The position numbers and the translations under genes were made by a program. 64,000 bases of DNA from Bacillota bacterium (lineage in GTDB: Bacteria > Bacillota > Clostridia > Acetivibrionales > DSM-1351). The stretch is taken from positions 1-64,000 of the forward strand of contig JAEVZU010000180.1 in the NCBI GenBank assembly GCA_023392075.1, written 5' to 3'. This document shows positions 45,358-54,166 of this stretch, piece by piece. How positions within the stretch are numbered: position 1 is the first letter of the stretch; each line of letters starts with the position of its first letter. The notes under the pieces are model-generated. The model ran no database searches, was not told the DNA's origin, and worked only from the letters and a program-made list of their open reading frames with translations.

Positions 45358-47286
45358 ATGATGTACCAATCAATACTGCAACGTATAGAAGACGAAAAAA
45401 AAGATGAGATAATTTCCGCAAAATTATACAGATATACGGGTTTAGTCCAGGCAATAGACTATTTTTCACAGAAGCTGGTTTTTGAACAAATAATAGATGC
45501 TGCATTTGATTTTATAAATGAACTGCTTTTAGTTGACAATTCGGCCATATATGTTTATGAAAACGATGGGTATTATGTAAAAAAGGTTAAGGGTGTTACA
45601 AAGAAATTCGTGAAAATCCCCATGACTACGGAACTTGAAAATCTGGCAACCTTCAATGGCAATATTTTATATGAACGTGAGAAAATAATTAAATTCTTTG
45701 ATCCGGAAATTATTGATAATCTGGCGGTGAATGCCGCTGTTCCCCTAATCATCGAAGGAAATTTATATGGTTTTATATTGTTCTATAACAAGAGCATAGG
45801 AGAAGATGATTTCATAATATCTGAAGCATTGATGAGGCTTATCAATAATGCTTTGGAGAATTTCAACAGATATGAAAAACTGGCAAAAGTAAATTCTGAA
45901 CTCGATGAAAAGATTTTTAATCTTTTTGCCATAAACCAATCCTCAAAAATACTTTTAAGTGAGCTTCGCATGGATGTTCTTTACAGCATTTCGGTAGATG
46001 TCTTTTCCGAACTCACCCGCAGTAAGATAACCGGCTTTGTCCTTTTTGACGAAAAGTCTGAAAAGTTTGTTTTGAGGTCCTATAAGGATGTTTTTTATAA
46101 AATAAAGAACGCTCAGGTAACCCTGGAGCTCAACAAAAGTGCTAACATTGATCAAAACAAGGTCATAATAGACCTGGAAAAGAAAGAAGACCGTGATTAT
46201 ATAGAGAGCCTGTTTGAAGATGCAGCTGCCCAGTTGGAGCAGCTGCAGGCAAAATATACAGTATTGATTTTAAAGCAGACCCAGCTGCTCGGGTTGGTTA
46301 CCTTAAGCGAAACTGTTACAGGCGGTGAATATAGTTCAGGGATATTTGAGCTGATAGAAAGTCTTGCTTCATCAACCTATACCGCATTAAGCAATGCAAT
46401 GCATTTCGGGCTTGTAAACGAACAAAAGGCGCTGATTCAAAAAAAGCTGGACAAGCTTATATCTTTAAACAGTTTAACCAAGAACATAAGCAGTTCCATC
46501 AGAATCGACACGTTGCTGGAAACCTGTACTAAAACGCTTCAGATATCCTTTAATACTACAAAAGGAGTTTTTTGCCTCTACAAGAAGGAAAAAAACGAAT
46601 TTGAAATAGCAAGTACCATTAATCTTGATAGCTGCAGCAAAAAGGTCATTACTCCAAATCGGAACTGGAGAAGGGTATTTGAGGGAGACACCGTTTTTGC
46701 CATGGGACAGCATAACATTTCAGATTATGTTGGCGAAGATATGGCTGCGGAAATCGGCGAGGCACAGGGGGTATTGCTCATACCTGTCTATGTGGATATG
46801 ATGGACATTGAAATACTTGGGCTTATGGCTGTCTTTAAATACGACGATATTCAGCTGGACAATGAAGAGAATATGCTTATCCTTGAAACAATAGCCGGAA
46901 GTATTGCACCTGTTTTGAACAACCTTCTCATAATGCAGCTGCAGCAGAGATTCATGCTGCCTAACTATATTGAGATATTTAAAAACGATTTAAAAAAAGA
47001 AGTGAAACAGGCAATTGAATACAAGCTGGCTTTAACGGTTGTTCAAATAGTTGATGAAGAAGGTTCATTGTTTAAAAACAGTGAAGTTATTGATAATTTA
47101 AAGGATAGCTTCAAGAACGTTTATCCATTTTCCTCAAATAATATATTTGTTATTGAAAATATAAATGGCAAGGAACTCGAAGATAGAATAAAAAAATGTA
47201 CAAACGGCAAAGAACTTTTTATAAGGGAAATGAAACTGGGAACGGATTTCAAAAGTTTTGCGGAGTTCTTTGATTTATACAGATAA
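45358..47286 (+). CDS. GAF-domain protein
   Basis: A 642-residue, cytoplasmic protein built mainly of GAF-like sensory modules. The first spans about residues 25-165 (ending V-P-L-I-I-E-G-N-L-Y-G-F-I-L-F-Y), the second about 200-345 and the third about 365-525 (A-E-I-G-E-A-Q-G-V-L-L-I-P-V-Y). There is no kinase, GGDEF or phosphatase output domain, so it may sense or scaffold. Two ATGs are adjacent at 45358 and 45361 after ACAGGGAGG. It is 45 nt after the DUF342 gene. Confidence 0.7.
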   Translation: MMYQSILQRIEDEKKDEIISAKLYRYTGLVQAIDYFSQKLVFEQIIDAAFDFINELLLVDNSAIYVYENDGYYVKKVKGVTKKFVKIPMTTELENLATFNGNILYEREKIIKFFDPEIIDNLAVNAAVPLIIEGNLYGFILFYNKSIGEDDFIISEALMRLINNALENFNRYEKLAKVNSELDEKIFNLFAINQSSKILLSELRMDVLYSISVDVFSELTRSKITGFVLFDEKSEKFVLRSYKDVFYKIKNAQVTLELNKSANIDQNKVIIDLEKKEDRDYIESLFEDAAAQLEQLQAKYTVLILKQTQLLGLVTLSETVTGGEYSSGIFELIESLASSTYTALSNAMHFGLVNEQKALIQKKLDKLISLNSLTKNISSSIRIDTLLETCTKTLQISFNTTKGVFCLYKKEKNEFEIASTINLDSCSKKVITPNRNWRRVFEGDTVFAMGQHNISDYVGEDMAAEIGEAQGVLLIPVYVDMMDIEILGLMAVFKYDDIQLDNEENMLILETIAGSIAPVLNNLLIMQLQQRFMLPNYIEIFKNDLKKEVKQAIEYKLALTVVQIVDEEGSLFKNSEVIDNLKDSFKNVYPFSSNNIFVIENINGKELEDRIKKCTNGKELFIREMKLGTDFKSFAEFFDLYR

Positions 47287-47289
47287 TGT

Positions 47290-47325
47290 GGCTCAAAGCC
47301 ATATAACATGGCTTGGGAGGTTAAT
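47290..47325 (+). promoter_or_regulatory. Leader module of acpS shared with the isomerase gene
   Basis: GGCTCAAAGCCAT, a short loop, ATGGCTT and then GGGAGGTTAAT before the ATG. It is nearly identical to 9493-9527 in front of the mannose-6-P isomerase-type gene. The AAGCCAT/ATGGCTT hairpin abuts the ribosome site. Confidence 0.5.
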
Positions 47326-47715
47326 ATGGAATTACTTATAGGCACGGACATAATTGAAATTGAAAGAATTAAGGATTCATTGGACAACAGAATAAAAGAA
47401 AGATTCTCAGCACGGGTTTTTACACCGGATGAGATTAAATACTGCGAAAGCAAGGGTGTTTCCAAATATCAAAGCTATGCGGCCAGGTTTGCGGGGAAGG
47501 AGGCCGTATCAAAGGCATTTGGAACAGGGATAGGAGAAAATGCACTTTTTAATGAAATAGAAATACTTAATGATAAAAACGGAAAGCCTTTTGTTATACT
47601 TCACGGAAGGGCAAAAAAATTCTATGAAGGCCTTGGAGCTTCGGGCATTTCAATCTCCCTTTCCCATTGCAGTGAATATGCGGTTGCCTATGCAGCAATA
47701 ACTATAAATAAATAA
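47326..47715 (+). CDS. acpS: Holo-[acyl-carrier-protein] synthase
   Basis: A 129-residue group I phosphopantetheinyl transferase that activates acyl carrier protein using CoA. The metal-binding D8 lies in G-T-D-I-I-E-I, and the second motif reads F-A-G-K-E-A-V-S-K-A-F-G-T-G. Length is normal. The ATG at 47326 follows GGGAGGTTAAT; an in-frame TTG at 47308 overlaps the hairpin. Confidence 0.95.
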   Translation: MELLIGTDIIEIERIKDSLDNRIKERFSARVFTPDEIKYCESKGVSKYQSYAARFAGKEAVSKAFGTGIGENALFNEIEILNDKNGKPFVILHGRAKKFYEGLGASGISISLSHCSEYAVAYAAITINK

Positions 47716-47733
47716 GGTTTGAGGTGGTTTCAC

Positions 47734-48891
47734 GTGAAACAAGTATCTTTCCTGCATACGGCGGATCTTCACCTTGATGCGCCCTTTTCCTCTCTTGGTG
47801 ATGAAGTTAAAGCCGGCAGAAGAAGAAATGAACTTGAAGGCTGTCTGGGCAGAATTACGCAAAGGGTTCAGGAGGCCGGCATAAATATTCTGATAATAAG
47901 CGGAGACTTATTTGAAGATAAATATGTTAAGGGTTCCACCATACTTAAAGTTAAAAATTTATTTACTGAAATATATAACACCGAAATTATCATTACGCCG
48001 GGCAATCACGACCCCCTTTCAGAGAAGTCCTTCTACAGATCAACTGCTTGGGGCGGCAATGTACATGTTTTGGAGGACCCAAAACAGGTACTTTATTTGG
48101 AAAAGTATAACACCTGTGTGTATAATCTGGGTGTTAAAAATAATGTAAAAATGGATATAGGACAAATTTCCGGCATGGAGATTGCGAAGGATAGGTTCAA
48201 TATTCTGTTATTTCACGGTACAGTAGATATTCCTTTTGAAGAGGATAACTATAATTCCATAACGTCAAAGGAATTATTTTCGCTTAATATGGACTATATT
48301 GCCCTGGGTCACATGCACTGTTACTGCGAGTACAAAAATGGAAGCACGGTAATGATAAATCCCGGAAGTCCTGAACCTTTAGGCTTTGATGAGGAAGGGG
48401 AGCATGGATATGTACAGGGCCTTTTAAGCATGTCGGAGGACTATACAAAGCAGCATGATATACGGTTGATCCGGGATGCTGCAAGGCACTATCATAACAT
48501 TGATGTAAACATCAGCGATTGCTATGGTGATTCCGAGGCCATTGAAAAAATCTGTCCGGTTGGACAAGCGGAGAGTACGGACCAATTTGGCTTTAAGGAT
48601 ACTGATTTGTACAGGATAACGCTTACAGGATTTATCAGCAGAAAATATTCGCCGGACCTTGGGTACATTGCAGAGATTCTAAGCGGCAGGTGCTTTTATA
48701 TTAACTTGAGAAACCAGACCCTGGCCAAGTTTGAGTATGAGTACTATCTGGAGGATCCGGGTATAAAGGGAGAGTTTGTCCGAAGAATTCTTGACCGGCA
48801 GGAAGGGGAAATTTCGCAGGAAAAGCTGGATACTTTATTTCTGGCAATGCAGTACGGGCTGCAGGCATTGGAAAACGAAAGGGTCGACTAA
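47734..48891 (+). CDS. yhaO: YhaO/SbcD-like metallophosphoesterase
   Basis: A 385-residue DNA-repair-exonuclease-type phosphoesterase. The metal motifs are D-L-H-L-D (start), G-D-L-F-E-D, P-G-N-H-D, and G-H-M-H at about residue 190. It pairs with the following SbcC-like ATPase, with the stop and start codons overlapping (TAATG). The GTG at 47734 is 6 nt after GAGGTGG. It is expected to process DNA ends with its partner; exact role in YhaNO is not settled. Confidence 0.88.
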   Translation: MKQVSFLHTADLHLDAPFSSLGDEVKAGRRRNELEGCLGRITQRVQEAGINILIISGDLFEDKYVKGSTILKVKNLFTEIYNTEIIITPGNHDPLSEKSFYRSTAWGGNVHVLEDPKQVLYLEKYNTCVYNLGVKNNVKMDIGQISGMEIAKDRFNILLFHGTVDIPFEEDNYNSITSKELFSLNMDYIALGHMHCYCEYKNGSTVMINPGSPEPLGFDEEGEHGYVQGLLSMSEDYTKQHDIRLIRDAARHYHNIDVNISDCYGDSEAIEKICPVGQAESTDQFGFKDTDLYRITLTGFISRKYSPDLGYIAEILSGRCFYINLRNQTLAKFEYEYYLEDPGIKGEFVRRILDRQEGEISQEKLDTLFLAMQYGLQALENERVD

Positions 48892-51026
48892 TGAAAATCA
48901 GTAAACTTTACATACGCGGATTCGGTAAACTGGAAGATTATGAGCTTGACCTGTCAAAAAGTTTAAACGTTATTTATGGTCCTAATGAAAGCGGTAAATC
49001 AACAATTATGGCTTTCATCAAAGCCGTTCTGTTCGGTCTGAAGGGCGGCAGAGCCGACAAGGAGGGAACAGCGGCCGAAGTCAGGAGATACAGGCCCTGG
49101 AACAATCCCCGGTATGGGGGATATATTAATTTTGAAATGGATACACCGGCTGCATATAGGTTGGACAGGGATTTTGATAAAAACATCGTAAAACTTTATG
49201 ATCAGGATTTCAATGATATTACAGGTCTTTTTTCAGTAACAAGGGACGGTAAAGGGATTGCGGAGAGGCTGCTGGGTGTAAACGAGGGTTTGTTTGAAAG
49301 AACGGTTTATATCAGGCAATTGGGAACAAAAATCGATACGGCATCGTCAAAAGAACTTATTGACAGGATATCAAATATCTGTCAAAGCGGTTATGAAGAT
49401 ATATCATATAAAAAGGCGCATACAGCTCTCAAGGAGGCGCTGAAGTCCCAGGTCGGCACGGAAAGGAGCTTTACCCGTCCGCTGGATGTAATAAACAGAC
49501 GGTTAAGTGAACTCTGGCTGGTACAAAAAAAGCTCAATGAGGAAGAGGAAAGCCAGGCGGCTGCGAAAAGTGAATTGATGCGGGTGGACTCGGAAATTGC
49601 CGCCCTTGAGGACAGAGAAAAACTATTTATATCGGCGTTTGAATTTCTGGATACCAGGGAAAAACTTGAGCTGCAGAAGAGAAATGCAGAAGAAATAAAG
49701 TTTTTGAATACCGGGACAGAACTTTTGCGGGAAAATATAACCAAACTTGCCGGAGACACAGAAGTGCTGGAACAGGAAACCGTGAAAGCAACCCATGAGG
49801 AGAGCAAGCTGGAGGAGGAATTAAACAGGCTGGACCGGACTGCTGCCGGGGAGGATTTTAATACTCTGGAGAAACAGGTAAAGGTTCTGGCTATATTTGG
49901 AGTTATTACATTGGCGGCATCAATAGTTTGCGCTCTGGGAACTTTCATATTTGAACTGTTTCCGTTGTATTTTGGGGTAATACCTTTTCTGGCCTTTATT
50001 ATTACCGGAGTCTTCAGGGCGATTAAAGGAAAATCGGTTAAGAAGCTGGAGAGCGCCCGGCAGGAGTTGACCGGCAGGGAGGAAATGCTTCAAGGGCAGC
50101 TTGAAAATATCAAAAAAGTTAAATCCATTGCATTAAGTCAACTGAAAGGTCTCTCTGAACGCCTGGAAAATGAAAAATTGCAGTATGAACAGCAGCTTAA
50201 AAGGTTGGAGAGTATTAAACTGCTCTTCAGTCAGCAGGATATGGAACGATTGGAAAGTAGAGTAGACACATTGTCAATGGAAATGCTCCGGCTGCTGGAG
50301 ACTTTGAACATGAACGGGACTTTGCCCGGGAGTGAGGCCATTCTGGCTGAAAGTATACTGGAGAATCCTGCTGAGAGTATGAATGAGGAATTGAACAGGG
50401 TACAGCAGTTTTGTACCGGGCAGCTTCAGCAAAAAAGGATTGAAAAGGCGGCGCTTGAGCTTCAAATAAAAATGTTGGCAAGTACCACAGACTCCGAAGC
50501 CGTCGAGCAGGAAATTTACAGGCTGACACAACAGAAAAAGTCATTGGAGCAAAGAGGTGAAGCTCTGCAGATAGCAATGACAACACTGGAAGAGGCGGCT
50601 CGTGAGGTGCAGAAAAAATTCCTCCCGATAATGAATAAGGTGTTTAGCAGTACATTCTCAGATTTAACCTCTCATAAATATTCTGAGACAAAAGCCGGAG
50701 ACAACCTGAATATAATGCTGAACGATCCGGGAAGTGAAATGGTGGTGCCTGTCTCAGCCTTAAGCAACGGTACGGTTGATCAGCTTTACCTTGCGCTGAG
50801 AGTTGCAATATCTGAAACCGTATTAAAAAATAATGAAGGGCTTCCTTTAATCCTGGATGAACCCTTTGCACAGTATGATGACATCAGAACAGAAAATGCA
50901 TTGAAGCTTATAAATGAACTGGGCGGAAAACAGCAGGTTTTGATATTTACCTGCAAGCAGCGGGAAGTTGAAATGATAAGTGAATTGAGCAAGGGAAATA
51001 CATGTAAAATCTGTTCATTGACATAA
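48891..51026 (+). CDS. yhaN: YhaN/SbcC-like coiled-coil ATPase
   Basis: A 711-residue SMC-like ATPase. The N-terminal Walker A is G-P-N-E-S-G-K-S-T near residue 30, followed by coiled coil. An unusual central pair of hydrophobic helices (about residues 328-375) matches the membrane insertion seen in YhaN proteins. The second coil follows, then the signature S-A-L-S-N-G-T-V-D-Q-L-Y and Walker B L-P-L-I-L-D-E-P-F-A-Q near residue 655. It forms the complex with YhaO. Confidence 0.88.
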   Translation: MKISKLYIRGFGKLEDYELDLSKSLNVIYGPNESGKSTIMAFIKAVLFGLKGGRADKEGTAAEVRRYRPWNNPRYGGYINFEMDTPAAYRLDRDFDKNIVKLYDQDFNDITGLFSVTRDGKGIAERLLGVNEGLFERTVYIRQLGTKIDTASSKELIDRISNICQSGYEDISYKKAHTALKEALKSQVGTERSFTRPLDVINRRLSELWLVQKKLNEEEESQAAAKSELMRVDSEIAALEDREKLFISAFEFLDTREKLELQKRNAEEIKFLNTGTELLRENITKLAGDTEVLEQETVKATHEESKLEEELNRLDRTAAGEDFNTLEKQVKVLAIFGVITLAASIVCALGTFIFELFPLYFGVIPFLAFIITGVFRAIKGKSVKKLESARQELTGREEMLQGQLENIKKVKSIALSQLKGLSERLENEKLQYEQQLKRLESIKLLFSQQDMERLESRVDTLSMEMLRLLETLNMNGTLPGSEAILAESILENPAESMNEELNRVQQFCTGQLQQKRIEKAALELQIKMLASTTDSEAVEQEIYRLTQQKKSLEQRGEALQIAMTTLEEAAREVQKKFLPIMNKVFSSTFSDLTSHKYSETKAGDNLNIMLNDPGSEMVVPVSALSNGTVDQLYLALRVAISETVLKNNEGLPLILDEPFAQYDDIRTENALKLINELGGKQQVLIFTCKQREVEMISELSKGNTCKICSLT

Positions 51027-51078
51027 CGTCAAAATCTAAATATAGTAAGACTATTAAAATGTATTCTTATGAGGCAAT

Positions 51079-52005
51079 ATGATGAAACAACGAATTACAA
51101 AACTTATCTTAATTTTTATAACCTCTGTAATAGTGCTGACAGGCTGCGGCAGCAGAGAGATACCCGTAACAAGCAATGAACGGTTTTTAAGCGGTATAAC
51201 CCCTGAAAATGCGGCAGTAGTTACAGAAGGTGTAGTAGATATGTTTGATAAACCGGATATACTTGGTATCCGTCTGACACAGGTGCTGTACAACCAGGTT
51301 GTAAAAGTTGTAAAAGAAGAAAGTTCCTGGACTAATATAAAATTACTGGATGGCAGCTCAGGTTGGGTTAAAAGCAAATATATAAGCAGGAGTACCGATA
51401 GTGTAACAGATGGCGGAATTAAAAATAAAATAATTGTTACAGCTAAAACTATAGATATTTATACCGGTGCAAATAATGCGGTAAATTTCAAGAAGGTTGT
51501 ACTTGGAACCGAGCTGTATTCCACAGGAAAGACAAAGACCGGCTATGATGTTCTGCTTCCCGGCAATAAGAGAGGATGGGTGGAGGAAGGCGGAGTAATA
51601 GCAGTTCCAATTGAAGATAACACCATTCCTAAAACAAGTAAGGATGAATTTATTCAAACAATAAAGAAATTTGAAGGTACAATTTTTATTATGGGAGGAA
51701 TAAGCCGTTGGGGAGTGGATTCCTCCGGCCTCGCATACATCAGCAGCAAGATAAATGGTGTTGACATACCTAGAGATATAATAGAAATGAGCAAAACAGG
51801 AACCAAAGTGGACCTGGAAAATATACAGCCGGGGGATCTCATCTTTTTCAGCACGGACAGCCTGAAGAAAGATGTTTATGATGTCGGTGTCTACCTTGGA
51901 GATAATCAGTTTGTACACTCCAGTGCATCAAGAGGTGTTATTAATGAGACCCTGGAGGACAGTTATTTTAAAGATAGAATATTTACTTTGCGGAGGATAT
52001 TCTAA
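51079..52005 (+). CDS. Lipoprotein with SH3 domains and NlpC/P60 domain lacking catalytic Cys and His
   Basis: A 308-residue cell-surface lipoprotein (lipobox L-T-G-C; E-after-signal region basic). Two bacterial SH3-type modules cover about residues 45-170 (each with a G-W-V motif). The C-terminal NlpC/P60 fold is clear from P-G-D-L-I-F-F and G-V-Y-L-G, yet the catalytic Cys of D-C-S-G is Ser215 (D-S-S-G) and the His of H-V-G-I-Y is Asp268 (D-V-G-V-Y). Only the later H280 remains. It is therefore probably a peptidoglycan-binding pseudo-enzyme. It ends the long codirectional run. Confidence 0.85.
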   Translation: MMKQRITKLILIFITSVIVLTGCGSREIPVTSNERFLSGITPENAAVVTEGVVDMFDKPDILGIRLTQVLYNQVVKVVKEESSWTNIKLLDGSSGWVKSKYISRSTDSVTDGGIKNKIIVTAKTIDIYTGANNAVNFKKVVLGTELYSTGKTKTGYDVLLPGNKRGWVEEGGVIAVPIEDNTIPKTSKDEFIQTIKKFEGTIFIMGGISRWGVDSSGLAYISSKINGVDIPRDIIEMSKTGTKVDLENIQPGDLIFFSTDSLKKDVYDVGVYLGDNQFVHSSASRGVINETLEDSYFKDRIFTLRRIF

Positions 52006-52070
52006 AGGTCTGCAGCATAATATAGGTTTTGGAGGTTACAGACCGTCAGCTCAATCACCCCAAAACCAGT
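52005..52070. terminator. Hairpins in the convergent gap
   Basis: GGTCTG/CAGACC (about 52006-52045) and GGTTTTGG/CCAAAACC (about 52025-52068) can form alternative stems between the convergent lipoprotein and glycosyltransferase genes. They may end transcription on either strand. No strong T-run is seen. Confidence 0.35.
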
Positions 52071-53167
52071 TTCCCTAAAAGCGTAGCTATGTCGGCAGCC
52101 GAATGCGGCTTTCCCCACAATTTAGAGTTTTCACGCATAATCCTGAGAGTAACGGGGTCATTGGCCACCTGTGACAGAACACTTATCAGTTGGTCCGAAT
52201 CTTCTATCTTGTTGGCTACACCACTTCTTATCAAAAAATTTGCATTACCTTCCTCCTGACCGGGTATGGGTGAATTTATAAAAATCGGAAGACCTTTAAC
52301 CAAAGCCTCGGAGATTGTCATACCTCCGGGCTTTGTTATTAATAAGTCGGATATATCCATAAGTTCATTGATTTTATCGGTATAACTCAAAATAAGTACC
52401 TTTTTATTGCTCCTTACGGCACTGATTTCAAGTTGGGTTTTAAGTTTCTGATTTGTACCTGTTACGGCTATAATCTGGATATCTATATCACAATCCAACA
52501 ACGAGGCCATGGTATTGTCTATATTGCCAAATCCCATACCTCCTCCCATAACAAGGACGGTAAACTTATCTTCAAGTCCAAGCTCCAGTTTGAGTTTTTT
52601 CTTGTCAACCCGGGTAAGAAACTTGGGCGAGACAGGAATACCATAGGGAAAGATAATATTTCCGGGAATTCCCCTTTGCATCATTTCCGATTTCATCAAA
52701 TCATTAGCTACAATAAAGGCATCCATACCACTGTCCAGCCAAAGAGAGTGAACAACATAATCTGTAAGAATGGCGACAGTTGGTATATTTATTTTGTTTT
52801 TTTCCTTTAAGGATGACAACATCTGCATGGGAAAAGGGTGCGTGCATACAACGGCAGAAGGCCCATAGTCGGCTATCAGGCTGTTAAGCTTAAAGGATAA
52901 TAGTTTATTCATTGCTTTACTGATATCATAAATACCGGTACCTGTACCTGACGCGGTGTATAATCTGCTGTACAGCCCCGGGCTTCTTTTAAGGGCACCA
53001 AGGTAGCTGCTGACAACAATTTTATCTATAATCGGATTTATATATTTAAGCGTATCCAGAATATCGACCGACCATCCGCTAAACTGCCTTTCAATAGATT
53101 CCTTCAACGCTTCGGCAGCTTTCATGTGACCTGTTCCGACAGAAACATACAGTATTAATACCCTCAT
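52055..53167 (-). CDS. MGDG synthase/UgtP-type diacylglycerol glycosyltransferase
   Basis: A 370-residue GT-B glycosyltransferase (family 28). The N-terminal MGDG-synthase domain has V-S-V-G-T-G-H-M-K-A-A-E-A, and the nucleotide-sugar domain has V-M-G-G-G-M-G-F-G near residue 205 and T-K-P-G-G-M-T-I-S-E-A near residue 290. Members add glucose or galactose to diacylglycerol to make glycolipids or lipoteichoic-acid anchors; the sugar is not predictable. GGAG is 7 nt before the ATG at 53167. Confidence 0.85.
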   Translation of the reverse strand: MRVLILYVSVGTGHMKAAEALKESIERQFSGWSVDILDTLKYINPIIDKIVVSSYLGALKRSPGLYSRLYTASGTGTGIYDISKAMNKLLSFKLNSLIADYGPSAVVCTHPFPMQMLSSLKEKNKINIPTVAILTDYVVHSLWLDSGMDAFIVANDLMKSEMMQRGIPGNIIFPYGIPVSPKFLTRVDKKKLKLELGLEDKFTVLVMGGGMGFGNIDNTMASLLDCDIDIQIIAVTGTNQKLKTQLEISAVRSNKKVLILSYTDKINELMDISDLLITKPGGMTISEALVKGLPIFINSPIPGQEEGNANFLIRSGVANKIEDSDQLISVLSQVANDPVTLRIMRENSKLWGKPHSAADIATLLGKLVLG

Positions 53168-53456
53168 AATGATCTCCATGTAAATAATTGAAAATAAGAA
53201 AATTTATATTCAATATAGATTTTTGACATTATGGCCGGGATTATACGTTATATATGCAAATAAAGAAATTAACAGTTCATTTTGCCAATTTTGCTTTAAA
53301 AAAAACAAGTTAGAACTTTATATTATATTACGAATATTTTAACAGCTAATAACGAAAAATAATATTGCAGAATTAAACTTCAATTGCCTGGACTAATTGA
53401 AAAAAGGGCAATACGCACAATTTGGATCTGGTGAGAATTCGGAAGGAGGTACAAGT

Positions 53457-54152
53457 TTGAAAAAGCATATAAAATTAATTGCTTTTTGCCTGGTTGTTGT
53501 TTTCAGTCTTACTCTTTTAGGTCAAGGATCACTGTATTTTACCGGTACCGCTTCATCTCTCAAGTTGGGGGACAAGGGTCAGGAAGTAAAGGACATGCAG
53601 CAGGAATTAAAAAATTGGGGTTATTATAATGGCAAGGTTAATGGGACTTTTGGATACGACACTTTCACTTCAGTACTTAGATATCAAAGAAATTATGGTT
53701 TTCGTGCCAACGGTATTGCAGACAGGAATACTCTGTTATCAATGGGCCTGGGTAAATTTGTTGAAACCGGAACAGTTAATGCAGCTTCAAAGAAAGTAAC
53801 CGATGAGCAGCTTCTTGCCAGAGTCATAAACGGTGAGGCCAGAGGAGAACCCTTTGAAGGACAGGTAGCGGTGGGTGCAATAATTCTCAACAGGGTTAAG
53901 AATTCAAAATTTCCTAAGACTATGGCAGGAGTGATATATCAGCCGGGAGCTTTTACAGCTGTGTCCGACGGACAGATAAATGTAGCCATTGATCCGAAAT
54001 CCACAGTGGTTAAGGCAGCCAGAGATGCTCTTGCAGGGTGGGATCCGACGGATGGGTGCTTGTATTATTGGAATCCTGCAACAGCTACAAGCAAATGGAT
54101 ATGGTCAAGAAAGGTTAAGCTCAAAATAGGTAAACACTGGTTTGGAATATAA
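53457..54152 (+). CDS. sleB: Spore cortex-lytic enzyme SleB
   Basis: A 231-residue exported lytic transglycosylase-type enzyme that degrades spore cortex muramic lactam peptidoglycan during germination. It has a signal segment (residues 5-25), a peptidoglycan-binding repeat (L-G-D-K-G-Q-E-V-K-D-M-Q) and a catalytic Hydrolase_2 domain starting L-L-A-R-V-I-N-G-E-A-R-G-E-P with the conserved Glu. AAGGAGG at 53443-53449 selects the TTG at 53457; the open frame to 53397 has no site. ypeB follows 14 nt downstream, the conserved pair. Confidence 0.95.
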   Translation: MKKHIKLIAFCLVVVFSLTLLGQGSLYFTGTASSLKLGDKGQEVKDMQQELKNWGYYNGKVNGTFGYDTFTSVLRYQRNYGFRANGIADRNTLLSMGLGKFVETGTVNAASKKVTDEQLLARVINGEARGEPFEGQVAVGAIILNRVKNSKFPKTMAGVIYQPGAFTAVSDGQINVAIDPKSTVVKAARDALAGWDPTDGCLYYWNPATATSKWIWSRKVKLKIGKHWFGI

Positions 54153-54166
54153 ATGGAGGTGATTTG

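Noticed and set aside
49391..49948. Reverse ORF of 185 Ser-rich residues opposite yhaN
   Set aside because: It mirrors the coiled-coil coding sequence and has no recognisable domain or start signal.
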